A stretch of 64,000 nucleotides of DNA from Caulobacter sp. S45 (GTDB lineage Bacteria; Pseudomonadota; Alphaproteobacteria; Caulobacterales; Caulobacteraceae): positions 2,379,024-2,443,023 of the forward strand of contig NZ_LMUL01000014.1 of assembly GCF_009765965.1 (NCBI RefSeq), read 5' to 3'. This document shows, in pieces, positions 19,772 through 31,114 of this stretch. The translations under genes were made by a program, and so were the position numbers. Each line of letters opens with the position of its first letter. Position 1 is the first letter of the stretch. The notes under the pieces were generated by a model. That model had not been told where the DNA came from. It was given only the letters and a program-made list of their open reading frames with translations, and did not search any database.

Positions 19772-19801
19772 GAGCCTTCAGCCGGAGACGGCTGGAGGCT
19801 C
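19772..19801 (+). promoter_or_regulatory. 12-bp stem-loop between rpoA and rplQ
   Basis: GAGCCTTCAGCC (19772-19783) pairs fully with GGCTGGAGGCTC (19790-19801) with one G-U pair and a six-base loop. There is no T-run after it, so it is more likely a processing or mRNA-stability element that sets the rpoA/rplQ ratio than a terminator. This role is inference. Confidence 0.5.
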
Positions 19802-19880
19802 TTATCCGCGCGCGCCGCGAGGCGCCCGCTACGCCCCCTCGAAGACGAGGGCGAGGCTTGAGGCCTGAGGAGAGACCAGA

Positions 19881-20294
19881 ATGCGTCACGGTAACGCTCA
19901 CCGTAAACTTAACCGGACCTCGGCCCACCGCCAGGCCATGTTCGCCAACATGGCCGCGAGCCTGATCAAGCACGAACAGATCACCACCACCCTGCCCAAG
20001 GCCAAGGAACTGCGTCCCTTCGTCGAGAAGCTGGTGACGCTGGCCAAGCGGGGCGACCTGCATGCGCGTCGTATCGCCATCAGCCGTGTGCGCGACGTGG
20101 AGCAGGTCGGCAAGCTGTTCGCCGCCATCGGCCCCCGCTACGCCGACCGCAACGGCGGCTATATCCGCATCATGAAGGCCGGCTTCCGTTACGGCGACGA
20201 CGCTCCGGTTGCGGTGATCGAGTTCGTCGATCGCGACGTCTCGGCCAAGGGCAAGGACAGCGGCCCGGTCCAGGCCTACGACGCCGAAGACTAG
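19881..20294 (+). CDS. rplQ: 50S ribosomal protein L17
   Basis: 137 residues, [20 protein letters not shown], with the L17 core ([20 protein letters not shown]). Last gene of the ribosomal cluster; GAGGAGAGA precedes the start and a strong terminator follows the stop by 27 bases. Confidence 0.97.
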   Translation: MRHGNAHRKLNRTSAHRQAMFANMAASLIKHEQITTTLPKAKELRPFVEKLVTLAKRGDLHARRIAISRVRDVEQVGKLFAAIGPRYADRNGGYIRIMKAGFRYGDDAPVAVIEFVDRDVSAKGKDSGPVQAYDAED

Positions 20295-20320
20295 GGTTTT
20301 CATCAGTTTTGCGTTTCCAA

Positions 20321-20356
20321 AGGCGGTCCGGTTCTCCGGGCCGCCTTTTTCGTTTT
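20321..20356 (+). terminator. Intrinsic terminator of the ribosomal protein cluster
   Basis: AGGCGGTCCGG (20321-20331) pairs with CCGGGCCGCCT (20336-20346) around a TTCT loop and is followed by TTTTTCGTTTT. A classic rho-independent terminator. Confidence 0.9.
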
Positions 20357-20418
20357 CCCGGCGGCTCCGACGGTGAGAAGCGCGGCGAAACGGCGTGGGG
20401 AAAGGCGTCAAACGCGGC

Positions 20419-20447
20419 TTGACCCCGGGTTCGCTAGGCCCTATTCA
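20419..20447 (+). promoter_or_regulatory. Putative promoter of tRNA-Asp
   Basis: TTGACC (20419-20424) and TATTCA (20442-20447) with 17-base spacing, ending 28 bases before the tRNA. Confidence 0.55.
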
Positions 20448-20475
20448 CCCCACCTCGCGCCGGCCACGGTCGATT

Positions 20476-20552
<77 letters not shown>

Positions 20553-20841
20553 TTATCCCGATGGCTTGGTTCCATTTCCCTCGATCCACTTTGATATGCG
20601 GCCGAACGTTCGTTCTAACGGCCGCCGTCAGCACCATCTTCGCGGGGACGAGCGGTCTGGTGTGTAGATATGTCGGAGATGGGTCCGCGAGCGTGCAGGG
20701 GGGAGCCTGGCAAAGCCTCATTAATGGACGCTCAAGCCCATAATTCTGCGAACGTCTCGCATCTGCCACGTTTTGCTGCGGCGCCGTTTGAAGCCCTGCT
20801 TCGCTTGGTCTAGAAGGCTTCGATTCCCATCCGAGGGCCTG
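20553..20841. other. Intergenic region between tRNA-Asp and nuoA
   Basis: About 290 bases without a convincing gene. It presumably carries the nuo promoter, but no good -35/-10 pair was found by eye. A perfect 10-bp palindrome CGAACGTTCG lies near 20603-20612 and could be a regulator site; this is speculative. Confidence 0.5.
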
Positions 20842-21219
20842 ATGACCGCCTTCCTGCTGCAGTACCTACCGATCCTGATCTTCATGGGCATAGCCGTGGT
20901 GATCGGGTCCGCGTTCCTGATCGCGGCCTTCACCCTGGCTCCGAGCAATCCGGACCCGGAGAAGATCTCCGCCTATGAGTGCGGCTTCAACGCCTTCGAA
21001 GACGCGCGCATGAAGTTCGACGTGCGCTTCTACCTGGTGTCGATCCTGTTCATCATCTTCGACCTGGAAGTGGCCTTCCTGTTCCCCTGGGCGGTGACGC
21101 TGATGAAGCTGCCGCACGACCTGCAGGTGTTCTCCTTCTGGTCGATGATGTGCTTCCTGGCGATCCTGACCATCGGCTTCGTCTACGAGTGGAAGAAGGG
21201 AGCCCTGGAATGGGAGTAG
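20842..21219 (+). CDS. nuoA: NADH-quinone oxidoreductase subunit A
   Basis: 125 residues, three membrane helices, starting [20 protein letters not shown], with the conserved loop [20 protein letters not shown] that links the membrane arm to the quinone site of complex I. The ATG at 20842 with GAGGG just upstream is chosen; the frame is open to 20773 without homology. First gene of the nuo operon; overlaps nuoB by ten bases. Confidence 0.97.
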   Translation: MTAFLLQYLPILIFMGIAVVIGSAFLIAAFTLAPSNPDPEKISAYECGFNAFEDARMKFDVRFYLVSILFIIFDLEVAFLFPWAVTLMKLPHDLQVFSFWSMMCFLAILTIGFVYEWKKGALEWE

Positions 21220-21845
21220 CCACCCCCGCCAGCCCTGGCGCCGAGCCGACGACGTCGCGTTCGAGCGGTCTGACCCTGTCGCCCTCCGGCCTGCTGGTCC
21301 CCGCGGGCGCCGCCGCCCGTTCGGGCGTGCAGGGCTACGATCCCCGGCTGCACGACGAGGGCTTCGAACTGCTGTCCGGCCAACTGGCCGACAAGGGCTT
21401 CGTCACCGCCGCGCTGGACGACGTGATCACCTGGGCGCGCACCGGCTCGCTGATGTGGATGACCTTCGGCCTAGCCTGCTGCGCGGTCGAGATGATGCAG
21501 GCCTCGATGCCGCGCTATGACATCGAGCGTTTCGGCATGGCCCCACGCGGCAGCCCGCGCCAGTCCGACCTGATGATCGTGGCCGGCACCCTGACCAACA
21601 AGATGGCCCCGGCCCTGCGCAAGGTCTACGACCAGATGCCCGAGCCGCGCTACGTGCTGTCGATGGGCTCCTGCGCCAACGGCGGCGGCTATTACCACTA
21701 CAGCTACAGCGTCGTGCGCGGCTGCGACCGGATCGTGCCGGTGGACGCCTATGTGCCGGGCTGTCCGCCCACCGCCGAGGCCTTGCTCTACGGCCTGCTG
21801 CAGCTGCAGAAGAAGATTCGCCGCACGGGGACCATCGAGCGATGA
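21210..21845 (+). CDS. nuoB: NADH-quinone oxidoreductase subunit B
   Basis: 211 residues carrying the terminal cluster N2: the tandem Cys90-Cys91 ([10 protein letters not shown]), Cys155 (MGSCANGGG) and Cys185 (PGCPPT). Delivers electrons to quinone in the peripheral arm. The first 40 residues are a Ser/Pro/Ala-rich extension beyond the core, which is common in alphaproteobacteria and mitochondria. The ATG at 21210 lies within the end of nuoA. Confidence 0.96.
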   Translation: MGVATPASPGAEPTTSRSSGLTLSPSGLLVPAGAAARSGVQGYDPRLHDEGFELLSGQLADKGFVTAALDDVITWARTGSLMWMTFGLACCAVEMMQASMPRYDIERFGMAPRGSPRQSDLMIVAGTLTNKMAPALRKVYDQMPEPRYVLSMGSCANGGGYYHYSYSVVRGCDRIVPVDAYVPGCPPTAEALLYGLLQLQKKIRRTGTIER

Positions 21846-22522
21846 GCTTCACCGTCCCCGACGAAGAGCTGAAGGCGCTGGGCGAGGCGATCCTGGCCGA
21901 TGCGCCGGGCGCGGCGACCGGCTTCAAGATCGAGTATGGCGAGCTGAGCGTCTCGGCCCAGCCGAACCGCATCGTCGATCTGCTGACTACGCTGCGCGAC
22001 AACGCCAACTACCGCTTCGTCCAGCTGACCATGATCAGCGGCGCCGACTATCCCGAGCGGGCGCGCCGGTTCGACGTGGTCTACCAACTGCTGTCGTTCG
22101 TGAAGAACCGCCGCCTGCGGGTGACGGTGCAGACCGACGAGGACACCCCGGTGCCGTCCGTGGTCTCGGTGCACCCGGCGGCGGATTGGTACGAGCGCGA
22201 GGCGTTCGACATGTACGGGATCTTCTTCGACAACCATCCCGACCTGCGCCGCATCCTGACCGACTACGGCTTCCACGGGCATCCCCTGCGCAAGGACTTC
22301 CCGATGACGGGCTATGTCGAGGTGCGTTGGGACGAGGCGCTGAAGCGGGTGGTCTACGAGCCGGTGAAGCTGCCGCAGGAATTTCGCGCGTTCGACTTCC
22401 TCTCGCCCTGGGAAGGCTCGCGCACCGCCCTGGCGGGGACGGGCTATCAGTACGTGATCCCCGGCGACGAGAAGGCCATGAACGCCGCCGCCAAGGCGAT
22501 CACCAGCGCAGGCAAGGAGTAG
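21842..22522 (+). CDS. nuoC: NADH-quinone oxidoreductase subunit C
   Basis: 226 residues, separate from nuoD (not fused as in E. coli). Contains the 30-kDa subunit signature [20 protein letters not shown] and GHPLRKDFP. Peripheral-arm structural subunit. Overlaps the nuoB stop by four bases (ATGA). Confidence 0.97.
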   Translation: MSFTVPDEELKALGEAILADAPGAATGFKIEYGELSVSAQPNRIVDLLTTLRDNANYRFVQLTMISGADYPERARRFDVVYQLLSFVKNRRLRVTVQTDEDTPVPSVVSVHPAADWYEREAFDMYGIFFDNHPDLRRILTDYGFHGHPLRKDFPMTGYVEVRWDEALKRVVYEPVKLPQEFRAFDFLSPWEGSRTALAGTGYQYVIPGDEKAMNAAAKAITSAGKE

Positions 22523-22524
22523 TC

Positions 22525-23787
22525 ATGGCCGACGATATCTCCACGCCCGTCGCTGGGCAGCTCCCGGTCGAGATCGCTTCCACCACCGTCCCGGCCCCGG
22601 CGCCCGACGAGACGCCGGTGCGCAAGTTCAACATCAACTTCGGCCCCCAGCACCCGGCCGCCCACGGCGTGCTGCGCCTGGTGCTGGAACTGGACGGGGA
22701 GGTGGTCGAGCGGGTGGACCCGCACATCGGCCTGCTGCACCGCGGCACCGAGAAGTTGATGGAGGCGCGCACCTACCTCCAGACCATCCCGTATTTCGAC
22801 CGTCTCGATTACGTCGCTCCGATGAACCAGGAGCACGCCTATGTGCTCGCCATCGAGAAGCTGCTCGGCGTCGAGGTCCCGGAGCGGGGCCAGCTGATCC
22901 GTGTGCTGTTCAGCGAGATCGGCCGCATCCTCAGCCACATCCTCAACGTCACCACCCAGGCGATGGATGTCGGCGCGCTGACACCCCCGCTGTGGGGTTT
23001 CGAAGAGCGCGAGAAGCTGATGATCTTCTACGAGCGGGCGTCCGGCGCGCGCCTGCACGCCAACTACTTCCGTCCGGGCGGCGTGCACCAGGACCTGACA
23101 CCGGCCCTGATCGACGACATCGCCCGCTGGTGCACCACCTTCCCGCAGGTGCTCAAGGACATCGACGGGCTGGTCACGCCCAACCGCATCTTCAAGCAGC
23201 GCAATGTCGACATCGGCGTGGTGACCAAGGAAGAGGCGTTCGAGCACGGCTTTTCCGGCGTGATGGTGCGCGGTTCGGGCGTGGCCTGGGACCTGCGCAA
23301 GAGCCAGCCCTACGACGGCTACGAGGATTTCGATTTCGACGTCCCGATCGGCAATAACGGCGACTGCTACGACCGCTACCTGGTGCGCATGGAAGAGATG
23401 CGCCAGTCGATCCGGATCATGGAGCAGTGCATCGAGCGGCTGCGCAAGACGCCCGGCCCGGTGCTGACCACCGACGGCAAGGTCGCCCCGCCGCGCCGCG
23501 CCGAGATGAAGCGATCGATGGAAAGCCTGATCCATCACTTCAAGCTCTACACCGAGGGCTTCCACGTCCCGGCGGGCGAGGTCTACGTCGCGGTCGAGGC
23601 GCCCAAGGGCGAGTTCGGCGTCTACCTAGTCGCCGATGGCACCAACAAGCCCTATCGCTGCCACATCCGCGCGCCGGGCTTCGCCCACCTCCAGGCCATG
23701 GACTGGATGAACCGCGGCCACCTGCTGGCCGACGTCTCCGCCATCCTGGGCTCGCTGGACATCGTGTTCGGGGAGGTGGATCGGTGA
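22525..23787 (+). CDS. nuoD: NADH-quinone oxidoreductase subunit D
   Basis: 420 residues; the 49-kDa subunit that forms the quinone pocket with NuoB. Signature [20 protein letters not shown] and [12 protein letters not shown] near the N-terminus, and a C-terminus ending in [14 protein letters not shown] roughly 30-residue Pro/Ala-rich N-terminal stretch precedes the core. The ATG at 22525 lies two bases after nuoC. Its TGA overlaps the GTG of the next small gene. Confidence 0.97.
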   Translation: MADDISTPVAGQLPVEIASTTVPAPAPDETPVRKFNINFGPQHPAAHGVLRLVLELDGEVVERVDPHIGLLHRGTEKLMEARTYLQTIPYFDRLDYVAPMNQEHAYVLAIEKLLGVEVPERGQLIRVLFSEIGRILSHILNVTTQAMDVGALTPPLWGFEEREKLMIFYERASGARLHANYFRPGGVHQDLTPALIDDIARWCTTFPQVLKDIDGLVTPNRIFKQRNVDIGVVTKEEAFEHGFSGVMVRGSGVAWDLRKSQPYDGYEDFDFDVPIGNNGDCYDRYLVRMEEMRQSIRIMEQCIERLRKTPGPVLTTDGKVAPPRRAEMKRSMESLIHHFKLYTEGFHVPAGEVYVAVEAPKGEFGVYLVADGTNKPYRCHIRAPGFAHLQAMDWMNRGHLLADVSAILGSLDIVFGEVDR

Positions 23788-24101
23788 CCCACGGGGAATG
23801 GTTCGCATTTGGCGCCGGTTTCGACGTCGCCGCCTTCCTGGCGCTGATGGTCGGTACGGCGACGCTCTATTTCGGGCTGGACCGGCAGGGTGCGTCCCGC
23901 GGGAAGCGCGTGGCGCTCGCGTTGCACGCCATGTTGCCGGTGTTCACCCTGCTGCTGGTCGCCAGCGTGGTCGCTTTCGCCATGCCCTATAATATCGGGT
24001 GGGCGATCCCCGGCGTCCTGGCGATCCTGGGACCCGCCGCCGTGAACTTTGCGGGCGACCGTGTTCGGCGTCCCCTCTGGAACCGCCAAGGACAGATATG
24101 A
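23784..24101 (+). CDS. Small membrane protein within the nuo operon (between nuoD and nuoE)
   Basis: A 105-residue protein not recognised as a complex I subunit. It starts at GTG 23784, overlapping the nuoD TGA (GTGA), and its own TGA overlaps the nuoE ATG (ATGA), so it is locked into the operon by translation. Three hydrophobic segments are visible: around [35 protein letters not shown] and [17 protein letters not shown]. The C-terminus is basic. No motif suggests catalysis. It may be an accessory or assembly factor, or a neutral passenger. Function unknown. Confidence 0.8.
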   Translation: MTHGEWFAFGAGFDVAAFLALMVGTATLYFGLDRQGASRGKRVALALHAMLPVFTLLLVASVVAFAMPYNIGWAIPGVLAILGPAAVNFAGDRVRRPLWNRQGQI

Positions 24102-24778
24102 GCGTCCGCCGTCTCGCCAAGGAACAGCCGCCGAGCTTCGCCTTCTCCCCGGATTCGATGGAGAAGGTGAACTTCTGGCTGGGCAAGTATCCCGAGCACC
24201 GCAAGCAGTCGGCCTCGATCCCGCTGCTGTGGCTGGTGCAGAAGCAGGAGGGCTGGGTCAGCGAACCCGCCATCCGCCTGGTCGCCGAGATGCTTTCGGT
24301 GCCGGTGATCCGCATCTACGAGGTCGCCACCTTCTATACCATGTTCATGCTGGAGCCGGTCGGCAGCGCCGCCTTGATCCAGGTCTGCGGCACCACGCCC
24401 TGCGCGCTTCGCGGGGCCAACGACCTGATCGAGATCTGCAAGACCGAGATCGGTCCGAAGAGCCATCTGAGCGCCGACGGCCTGTTCACTTGGGAAGAGG
24501 TCGAGTGCCTGGGCGCCTGCTGCAACGCCCCGATGGCCGCGATCAACGACTACTACTACGAGGACCTGACGCCGGAGAGCTTCCGCCAGATCATCGCCGA
24601 CTTCCGCGCCGGTAAGAAACCCGCGCCCGGCAGCTACGCCGGCCGCCGCAGCTCCGAGCCCGCCGGCGGCGCCCAGACGCTGAGCGACGCCAGCCTGTAC
24701 GATGGTTCGCGCGCCCAGCCTCTGGCCAAGATCCCCAACGCGCCCGAGCCCGAACCCAAGCCGGAGCCGGTGGCGTGA
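24098..24778 (+). CDS. nuoE: NADH-quinone oxidoreductase subunit E
   Basis: 226 residues with the [2Fe-2S] cluster N1a ligands C97, C102, C137 and C141 ([11 protein letters not shown] and [10 protein letters not shown]). Forms the NADH-dehydrogenase module with NuoF. The last 45 residues are a Pro/Glu-rich low-complexity tail ([14 protein letters not shown]) absent from E. coli NuoE. Start ATG 24098 overlaps the preceding small gene. Confidence 0.96.
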   Translation: MSVRRLAKEQPPSFAFSPDSMEKVNFWLGKYPEHRKQSASIPLLWLVQKQEGWVSEPAIRLVAEMLSVPVIRIYEVATFYTMFMLEPVGSAALIQVCGTTPCALRGANDLIEICKTEIGPKSHLSADGLFTWEEVECLGACCNAPMAAINDYYYEDLTPESFRQIIADFRAGKKPAPGSYAGRRSSEPAGGAQTLSDASLYDGSRAQPLAKIPNAPEPEPKPEPVA

Positions 24779-25007
24779 CAGGCGGCTTCTGGAAACAGCC
24801 CCAGGCCAGCCGGGCCCTGCTGGCCCTGTTGTTCGGCGCGGCCTTCCTCGCCAATGGCGGGCTGGGCCTGTGGGTCGGGCTGAGCGCGCCCGGGCCGCAC
24901 GTCAACGGCATGTCGGCGGTGATCTTCGCCTTCGGCCTGATCGCGCTTGCGGCGGCCGCCTTTCAATTCCTGCAAATGCGCAGGCTCAACCACGTGAAGA
25001 GCGCCTG

Positions 25008-25008
<1 letters not shown>
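24775..25008 (+). CDS. Second small membrane protein within the nuo operon (between nuoE and nuoF)
   Basis: A 77-residue protein with two predicted membrane helices ([20 protein letters not shown] and [20 protein letters not shown]) and a short basic tail ([10 protein letters not shown]). It starts at GTG 24775 overlapping the nuoE stop (GTGA) and ends sharing bases with the nuoF ATG (TGATG). No family is recognised. Same coupling pattern as the gene between nuoD and nuoE, which argues that both are genuinely translated. Confidence 0.75.
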
Positions 25009-26324
<1,316 letters not shown>

Positions 26325-26343
26325 TCAGTCCGAAGGAAGTCGA

Positions 26344-28416
26344 ATGCCCACGGCCAAGGTCAATGGCAAGGAAATCGAGTTCGAAGCCGGCCTGACGGTG
26401 CTTCAGGTGGCCGAGCTGGCGGGGGAGGAGATCCCGCGCTTCTGCTATCACGAGCGGCTGTCGATCGCCGGCAACTGCCGCATGTGCCTGGTCGAGGTGA
26501 AGCCCGGCCCGCCCAAGCCCCAGGCCTCGTGCGCCCTGCCGGCCGCCGACAAGCAGGAGATCTTCACCAATACGCCGATGGTGAAGAAGGCCCGCGAAGG
26601 GGTGATGGAGTTCCTGCTCATCAACCACCCGCTGGACTGCCCGATCTGCGACCAGGGCGGCGAGTGCGACCTGCAGGACGAGGCCATCGGCTATGGCCGC
26701 GACGGCAGCCGCTATGCGGAAAACAAGCGGGCGGTGGAGGAGAAGTTCCTCGGCCCGCTGATCAAGACCACCATGACCCGCTGCATCCAGTGCACGCGCT
26801 GCGTCCGCTTCTCCACCGAGATCGCCGGCGTGTCCGAGATGGGCATGATCAGCCGGGGCGAGGACGCCGAGATCACCTCCTATCTGGAAGAGGCGCTGAC
26901 CAGCGAACTCTCCGGCAACCTAGCCGACATCTGCCCGGTGGGCGCGCTGACCCACAAACCCTGGGCCTTCAACTACCGCCCCTGGGAGCTGACCAAGACC
27001 GAGAGCGTGGACGTGATGGATGCGGTCGGCTCGGCCATCCGAGTCGATGCGCGCGGCGGCGAGGTCATGCGCATCCTGCCGCGCGTGAACGAGGACATCA
27101 ACGAGGAGTGGATCTCCGACAAGACCCGCTACGTGCCGGACGGCCTGATGCGCCAGCGGCTGGACCGGCCCTATGTGCGCGTCGACGGCAAGCTGAAGCC
27201 CGCCACCTGGGCCGAGGCCTTCGCGGCCGTGGCCGGCCGTATCCGCGCGGTGTCGCCCGACAAGGTGGGCGTGATCGCCGGCGATCTGCAGGACGCGGAG
27301 TCGATGAAGGCGGCGATGGACCTGTTCTCGGCGCTGGGGGTCAAGAACCTCGACTGCCGCCAGGACGGCGCCAAGCTCGGTTACGGCCCGCGCGAGAGCT
27401 GGCTGTTCAACACCACCATCGCCGGGATCGAGAAGCTCGACCGCCTGCTGCTGGTGGGCACGAACCTTCGCAAGGAGGCGCCGCTGGTCAATGCGCGCAT
27501 CCGTAAGGCCTGGCTGACCGGCAAGCTGCGGGTGGGCGTGATCGGCGAGCATGCCGACCTGCGCTACAGCTACGAGTATTTCGGCGCCGGTCCGTCCTCG
27601 CTGCAGAAGCTGGTGGACGGGGAGGGCGACTTCTTCAAGGACGCCAAGGGGGCCGCCATCGTGCTCGGCCAGGGCGCGCTGATCCGCGAAGACAGCTCCG
27701 CGATCCTGAACCTAGCCGCCAAGGCCGCCGGAACGTTCGGCATGACCGCCGAGGGCAAGAACGGCTTCAACGTGCTGCACACCGCCGCCTCCCGCGTGGC
27801 CGGGCTGGACATGGGCTTCGTCCCCAAGGACGGTGGGCGGCACGTGGCCGGCATGATCGCCGGCGCCGGCAAGGGCGAGATCGAGGTGCTGGTGCTGATG
27901 GGCGCCGATGAGATCGACACCACCGCGCTCGGAAACGCTTTCGTGGTCTATATCGGCAGCCACGGCGATGCGGGCGCCAACCGGGCGGACGTGATCCTGC
28001 CCGGCGCCGCCTACACCGAAAAGCCCGGCATCTACGTCAATACCGAGGGCCGGGTGCAGATCGCCGCCCGCGCCGTGTTCCCCAAGGGCGAGGCCCGCGA
28101 GGACTGGGCCATCCTGCGCGCCCTGTCCGAGCACCTGGGCGCCAAGCTGGCCTATGACAGCCTCGAGCAGCTGCGCGCCAAGCTGATGGCCAACCACCCC
28201 ACCTTCGGCCAGGTGGACTATGCGCCGGGCGCTGCCAGCGCCGCCGGGCTCGACCTCGGTGCATTCGGCGAGGCGGGGAGCCTGTCCGACGCCGTCTTCG
28301 CCAGCCCCATCGACGACTTCTACCTGACCAACCCCATCGCGCGCGCCAGCGTGACCATGGCCGAGTGCTCCGCCTCCCAGGCGCAGGCGCTGGGCCGGTT
28401 GCAGGCGGCGGAGTAG
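26344..28416 (+). CDS. nuoG: NADH-quinone oxidoreductase subunit G
   Basis: 690 residues, the 75-kDa subunit. The N-terminal ferredoxin-like part has [19 protein letters not shown], the region [14 protein letters not shown], a second cluster region [10 protein letters not shown] and the N5 region DICPVGALT. The C-terminal half is a degenerate molybdopterin-oxidoreductase domain. Length fits alphaproteobacterial and mitochondrial subunits rather than the 900-residue E. coli form. 19 bases after nuoF. Confidence 0.97.
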   Translation: MPTAKVNGKEIEFEAGLTVLQVAELAGEEIPRFCYHERLSIAGNCRMCLVEVKPGPPKPQASCALPAADKQEIFTNTPMVKKAREGVMEFLLINHPLDCPICDQGGECDLQDEAIGYGRDGSRYAENKRAVEEKFLGPLIKTTMTRCIQCTRCVRFSTEIAGVSEMGMISRGEDAEITSYLEEALTSELSGNLADICPVGALTHKPWAFNYRPWELTKTESVDVMDAVGSAIRVDARGGEVMRILPRVNEDINEEWISDKTRYVPDGLMRQRLDRPYVRVDGKLKPATWAEAFAAVAGRIRAVSPDKVGVIAGDLQDAESMKAAMDLFSALGVKNLDCRQDGAKLGYGPRESWLFNTTIAGIEKLDRLLLVGTNLRKEAPLVNARIRKAWLTGKLRVGVIGEHADLRYSYEYFGAGPSSLQKLVDGEGDFFKDAKGAAIVLGQGALIREDSSAILNLAAKAAGTFGMTAEGKNGFNVLHTAASRVAGLDMGFVPKDGGRHVAGMIAGAGKGEIEVLVLMGADEIDTTALGNAFVVYIGSHGDAGANRADVILPGAAYTEKPGIYVNTEGRVQIAARAVFPKGEAREDWAILRALSEHLGAKLAYDSLEQLRAKLMANHPTFGQVDYAPGAASAAGLDLGAFGEAGSLSDAVFASPIDDFYLTNPIARASVTMAECSASQAQALGRLQAAE

Positions 28417-28419
28417 GCC

Positions 28420-29499
28420 ATGCCCATGCAAACCTTCTGGGGCACGCCCTTCGGCTGGACGCTGATGACGGTGGGCGGCGTGCTGGCCGTCACCGTCGGC
28501 GTGCTGATCTCGCTGGCCTTCCTGCTGCTGGCCGACCGCAAGATCTGGGCCGGCGTGCAGATGCGCAAGGGACCCAACGTGGTCGGTCCCTTCGGGCTGA
28601 TGCAGTCCTTCGCCGACTTCCTGAAGTTCGTGCTGAAGGAGCCGATCATCCCGGCCGGCTCGGACAAGATCGTCTTCATCCTGGCCCCGCTGATCACCTT
28701 CATCCTGGCCTTCGGCAGCTGGGCGGTGATCCCGTTCGCGCCGGGCTGGGTGGTGTCCAACATCAATGTCGGCATCCTGTACCTGCTCGGCGTGTCGTCG
28801 CTGGGCGTCTACGGCGTGATCATGGGCGGCTGGGCGTCGAACTCGAAGTACCCGTTCCTCGGCGCCCTGCGCTCGGCGGCGCAGATGGTGTCCTACGAGG
28901 TCTCCATCGGCCTGGTGATCCTGACGGTGATCCTGCTGGCCGGCTCGATGAACCTGTCGGTCATCGTCGAGCATCAGGCCGGCGGCTTCTGGAACTGGAA
29001 CGTGTTCGGCGGCGGGCTGAAGAACCTGCCGCTGATCGTGGTCATGGTCCCGATGACCGTGGTGTTCTTCGTCTCCGCCCTGGCCGAGACCAACCGCCCG
29101 CCCTTCGACCTGTCGGAAGCGGAGTCGGAACTGGTGGCCGGCTTCCAGGTCGAATATTCCTCCACCCCCTACCTGCTGTTCATGATCGGCGAGTACGCCA
29201 ACATCGTGCTGATGTGCGCCATGCTGTCGATCCTGTTCCTCGGCGGCTGGACCTCGCCCATCCCGATGTCGTTCATCCACCTGCCGGCCTCGCTGTTCTG
29301 GCTGGCCGAGGTCGGGTCGTTCTTCTGGATGGCCGTGAAGATGCTGTTCTGGTTCTTCATGTTCGCCATGGTGAAGGCCATCGTCCCGCGCTACCGCTAC
29401 GACCAGCTGATGCGCCTGGGCTGGAAGGTGTTCCTGCCCACCGCGCTCCTGGCCGTAGTGCTGGTCAGCGCCTGGCGCGTGTTCGGTCCGGCGGCGTAA
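28420..29499 (+). CDS. nuoH: NADH-quinone oxidoreductase subunit H
   Basis: 359 residues with about eight membrane helices. The conserved [20 protein letters not shown] near the N-terminus and [20 protein letters not shown] in the quinone-channel loop identify NuoH. Joins the membrane arm to the peripheral arm and forms the quinone entry site. Three bases after nuoG. Confidence 0.97.
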   Translation: MPMQTFWGTPFGWTLMTVGGVLAVTVGVLISLAFLLLADRKIWAGVQMRKGPNVVGPFGLMQSFADFLKFVLKEPIIPAGSDKIVFILAPLITFILAFGSWAVIPFAPGWVVSNINVGILYLLGVSSLGVYGVIMGGWASNSKYPFLGALRSAAQMVSYEVSIGLVILTVILLAGSMNLSVIVEHQAGGFWNWNVFGGGLKNLPLIVVMVPMTVVFFVSALAETNRPPFDLSEAESELVAGFQVEYSSTPYLLFMIGEYANIVLMCAMLSILFLGGWTSPIPMSFIHLPASLFWLAEVGSFFWMAVKMLFWFFMFAMVKAIVPRYRYDQLMRLGWKVFLPTALLAVVLVSAWRVFGPAA

Positions 29500-29510
29500 G
29501 GAGCAAGCCC

Positions 29511-30008
29511 ATGTCGTTCGGACAACGCGTCAAGCAAGCCGCCCAGGGCGCCGCCCTGATGGATTTCGTCGGCGCCTTCGGGCTGGCCATGAAGTACATG
29601 GTGCGGCCCAAGGCGACCATCTACTACCCCTTCGAGAAGGGGCCGCTGAGCCCGCGCTTCCGGGGCGAGCACGCGCTGCGCCGCTATCCCAACGGGGAAG
29701 AGCGCTGCATCGCCTGCAAGCTGTGCGAGGCGATCTGCCCGGCCTGGGCCATCACCATCGAGGCCGAGCCCCGCGCCGACGGCTCGCGCCGCACCACGCG
29801 CTACGACATCGACATGGTGAAGTGCATCTATTGCGGCCTGTGCCAGGAGGCCTGCCCGGTGGACGCCATCGTCGAAGGCCCGAACTTCGAGTTCACCGCC
29901 GAGACCCGCGAGGAACTGCTCTACGACAAGCAGAAACTGCTCGACAACGGCGACCGCTGGGAACGCGAGATCGCCAAGAATCTGGAACTGGACGCGCCGT
30001 ACCGCTGA
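29511..30008 (+). CDS. nuoI: NADH-quinone oxidoreductase subunit I
   Basis: 165 residues with two [4Fe-4S] clusters (N6a, N6b): ligands C66, C69, C72 and C76 ([11 protein letters not shown]), and C105, C108, C111 and C115 ([11 protein letters not shown]). The TYKI/23-kDa subunit on the electron path to N2. AAGGAG precedes the ATG. Followed by an unusual 185-base gap before nuoJ. Confidence 0.97.
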   Translation: MSFGQRVKQAAQGAALMDFVGAFGLAMKYMVRPKATIYYPFEKGPLSPRFRGEHALRRYPNGEERCIACKLCEAICPAWAITIEAEPRADGSRRTTRYDIDMVKCIYCGLCQEACPVDAIVEGPNFEFTAETREELLYDKQKLLDNGDRWEREIAKNLELDAPYR

Positions 30009-30193
30009 CGGTCCGACGACGTATCAATACGGAAATGCGCCGGGAATAGGCGTGGGCCACGGGTCTGCGCTTCAACTCGGCAAGACAGTGCTTTAGGAAG
30101 GCGCGACTTCTGATCTGCGGTCCCGCGCCGGCCGCTGACATCGCCCGCATTCGCCGGGCCGAACGTGTAGGTACGAAGGGGACCGCCTTAGGC

Positions 30194-30802
30194 ATGGAGG
30201 CCATAGCATTCTACGTCCTGGCCGTGGTCTCGGTGGTCGCGGCCCTGATGGTGGTCGTGTCCAGGAATCCGGTCCACTCGGTCCTGTTCCTGATCCTGAC
30301 CTTCTTCACCGCCGCCGGGCTGTTCGTGCTGCTCGGGGCGGAGTTCCTGGCCATGCTGGTGGTGGTGGTCTACGTCGGCGCCGTCGCGGTGCTGTTCCTA
30401 TTCGTGGTCATGATGCTGGACGTGGACTTCGCCTCGCTGCGTGAGGGCTTCGTCCGCTACCTGCCCATAGGCGGGATCGCGGCTCTGGTCCTGGCGGTCG
30501 AGATGATCCTGGTCTCCACCGCCGTCGCCGAGCGCGGGGCCGCCAGCCATGTGCACGCCGTCGTCGCCACCGGGCTGAGCAACACCGAGACCATCGGTTG
30601 GGTGCTCTACACCAACTACGCCTACTATTTCGAAGCGGCGGGCATGGTGCTGCTGGTGGCCATGATCGGGGCCATCGTGCTGACCCTGCGCCACAAGCCC
30701 GGCATCAAGCGCCAGAACATCGCCGCCCAGACCGCCCGCACGCCGGCCACCGGCATGGCGATCATCAAGGGCGTCAAGATCGGCGAAGGAATCGCGGAAT
30801 GA
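30194..30802 (+). CDS. nuoJ: NADH-quinone oxidoreductase subunit J
   Basis: 202 residues, five membrane helices, starting [20 protein letters not shown], with [20 protein letters not shown] and the conserved [20 protein letters not shown]. Mitochondrial ND6 homologue. The C-terminal part is cytoplasmic and basic. Its stop overlaps the nuoK ATG. Confidence 0.97.
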   Translation: MEAIAFYVLAVVSVVAALMVVVSRNPVHSVLFLILTFFTAAGLFVLLGAEFLAMLVVVVYVGAVAVLFLFVVMMLDVDFASLREGFVRYLPIGGIAALVLAVEMILVSTAVAERGAASHVHAVVATGLSNTETIGWVLYTNYAYYFEAAGMVLLVAMIGAIVLTLRHKPGIKRQNIAAQTARTPATGMAIIKGVKIGEGIAE

Positions 30803-31107
30803 GCGTCGGACTGCCCGCCTATCTCACGGTCGCCGCGATCCTGTTCACCATCGGGGTGTTCGGCATCTTCGTGAACCGCCGCAACGTCATCGTCATCATG
30901 ATGGCCATCGAGCTGATCCTGCTGGCCGTGAACATCAACCTGGTGGCCTTCTCGTCCTACCTGCACGAGGTGACGGGTCAGGTGTTCGCCATGTTCGTGC
31001 TGACGGTGGCGGCGGCCGAGGCGGCGGTGGGCCTGGCCATCCTGGTCACCTTCTTCCGCAACCGCGGCGACATCGCCGTGGACAACGCCAACATGATGAA
31101 GGGCTGA
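30799..31107 (+). CDS. nuoK: NADH-quinone oxidoreductase subunit K
   Basis: 102 residues, three membrane helices, with the conserved glutamates in IELILLAVN and [13 protein letters not shown] used for proton translocation. ND4L homologue. ATG 30799 overlaps the nuoJ stop (ATGA). Confidence 0.97.
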   Translation: MSVGLPAYLTVAAILFTIGVFGIFVNRRNVIVIMMAIELILLAVNINLVAFSSYLHEVTGQVFAMFVLTVAAAEAAVGLAILVTFFRNRGDIAVDNANMMKG

Positions 31108-31114
31108 TCCGCAC

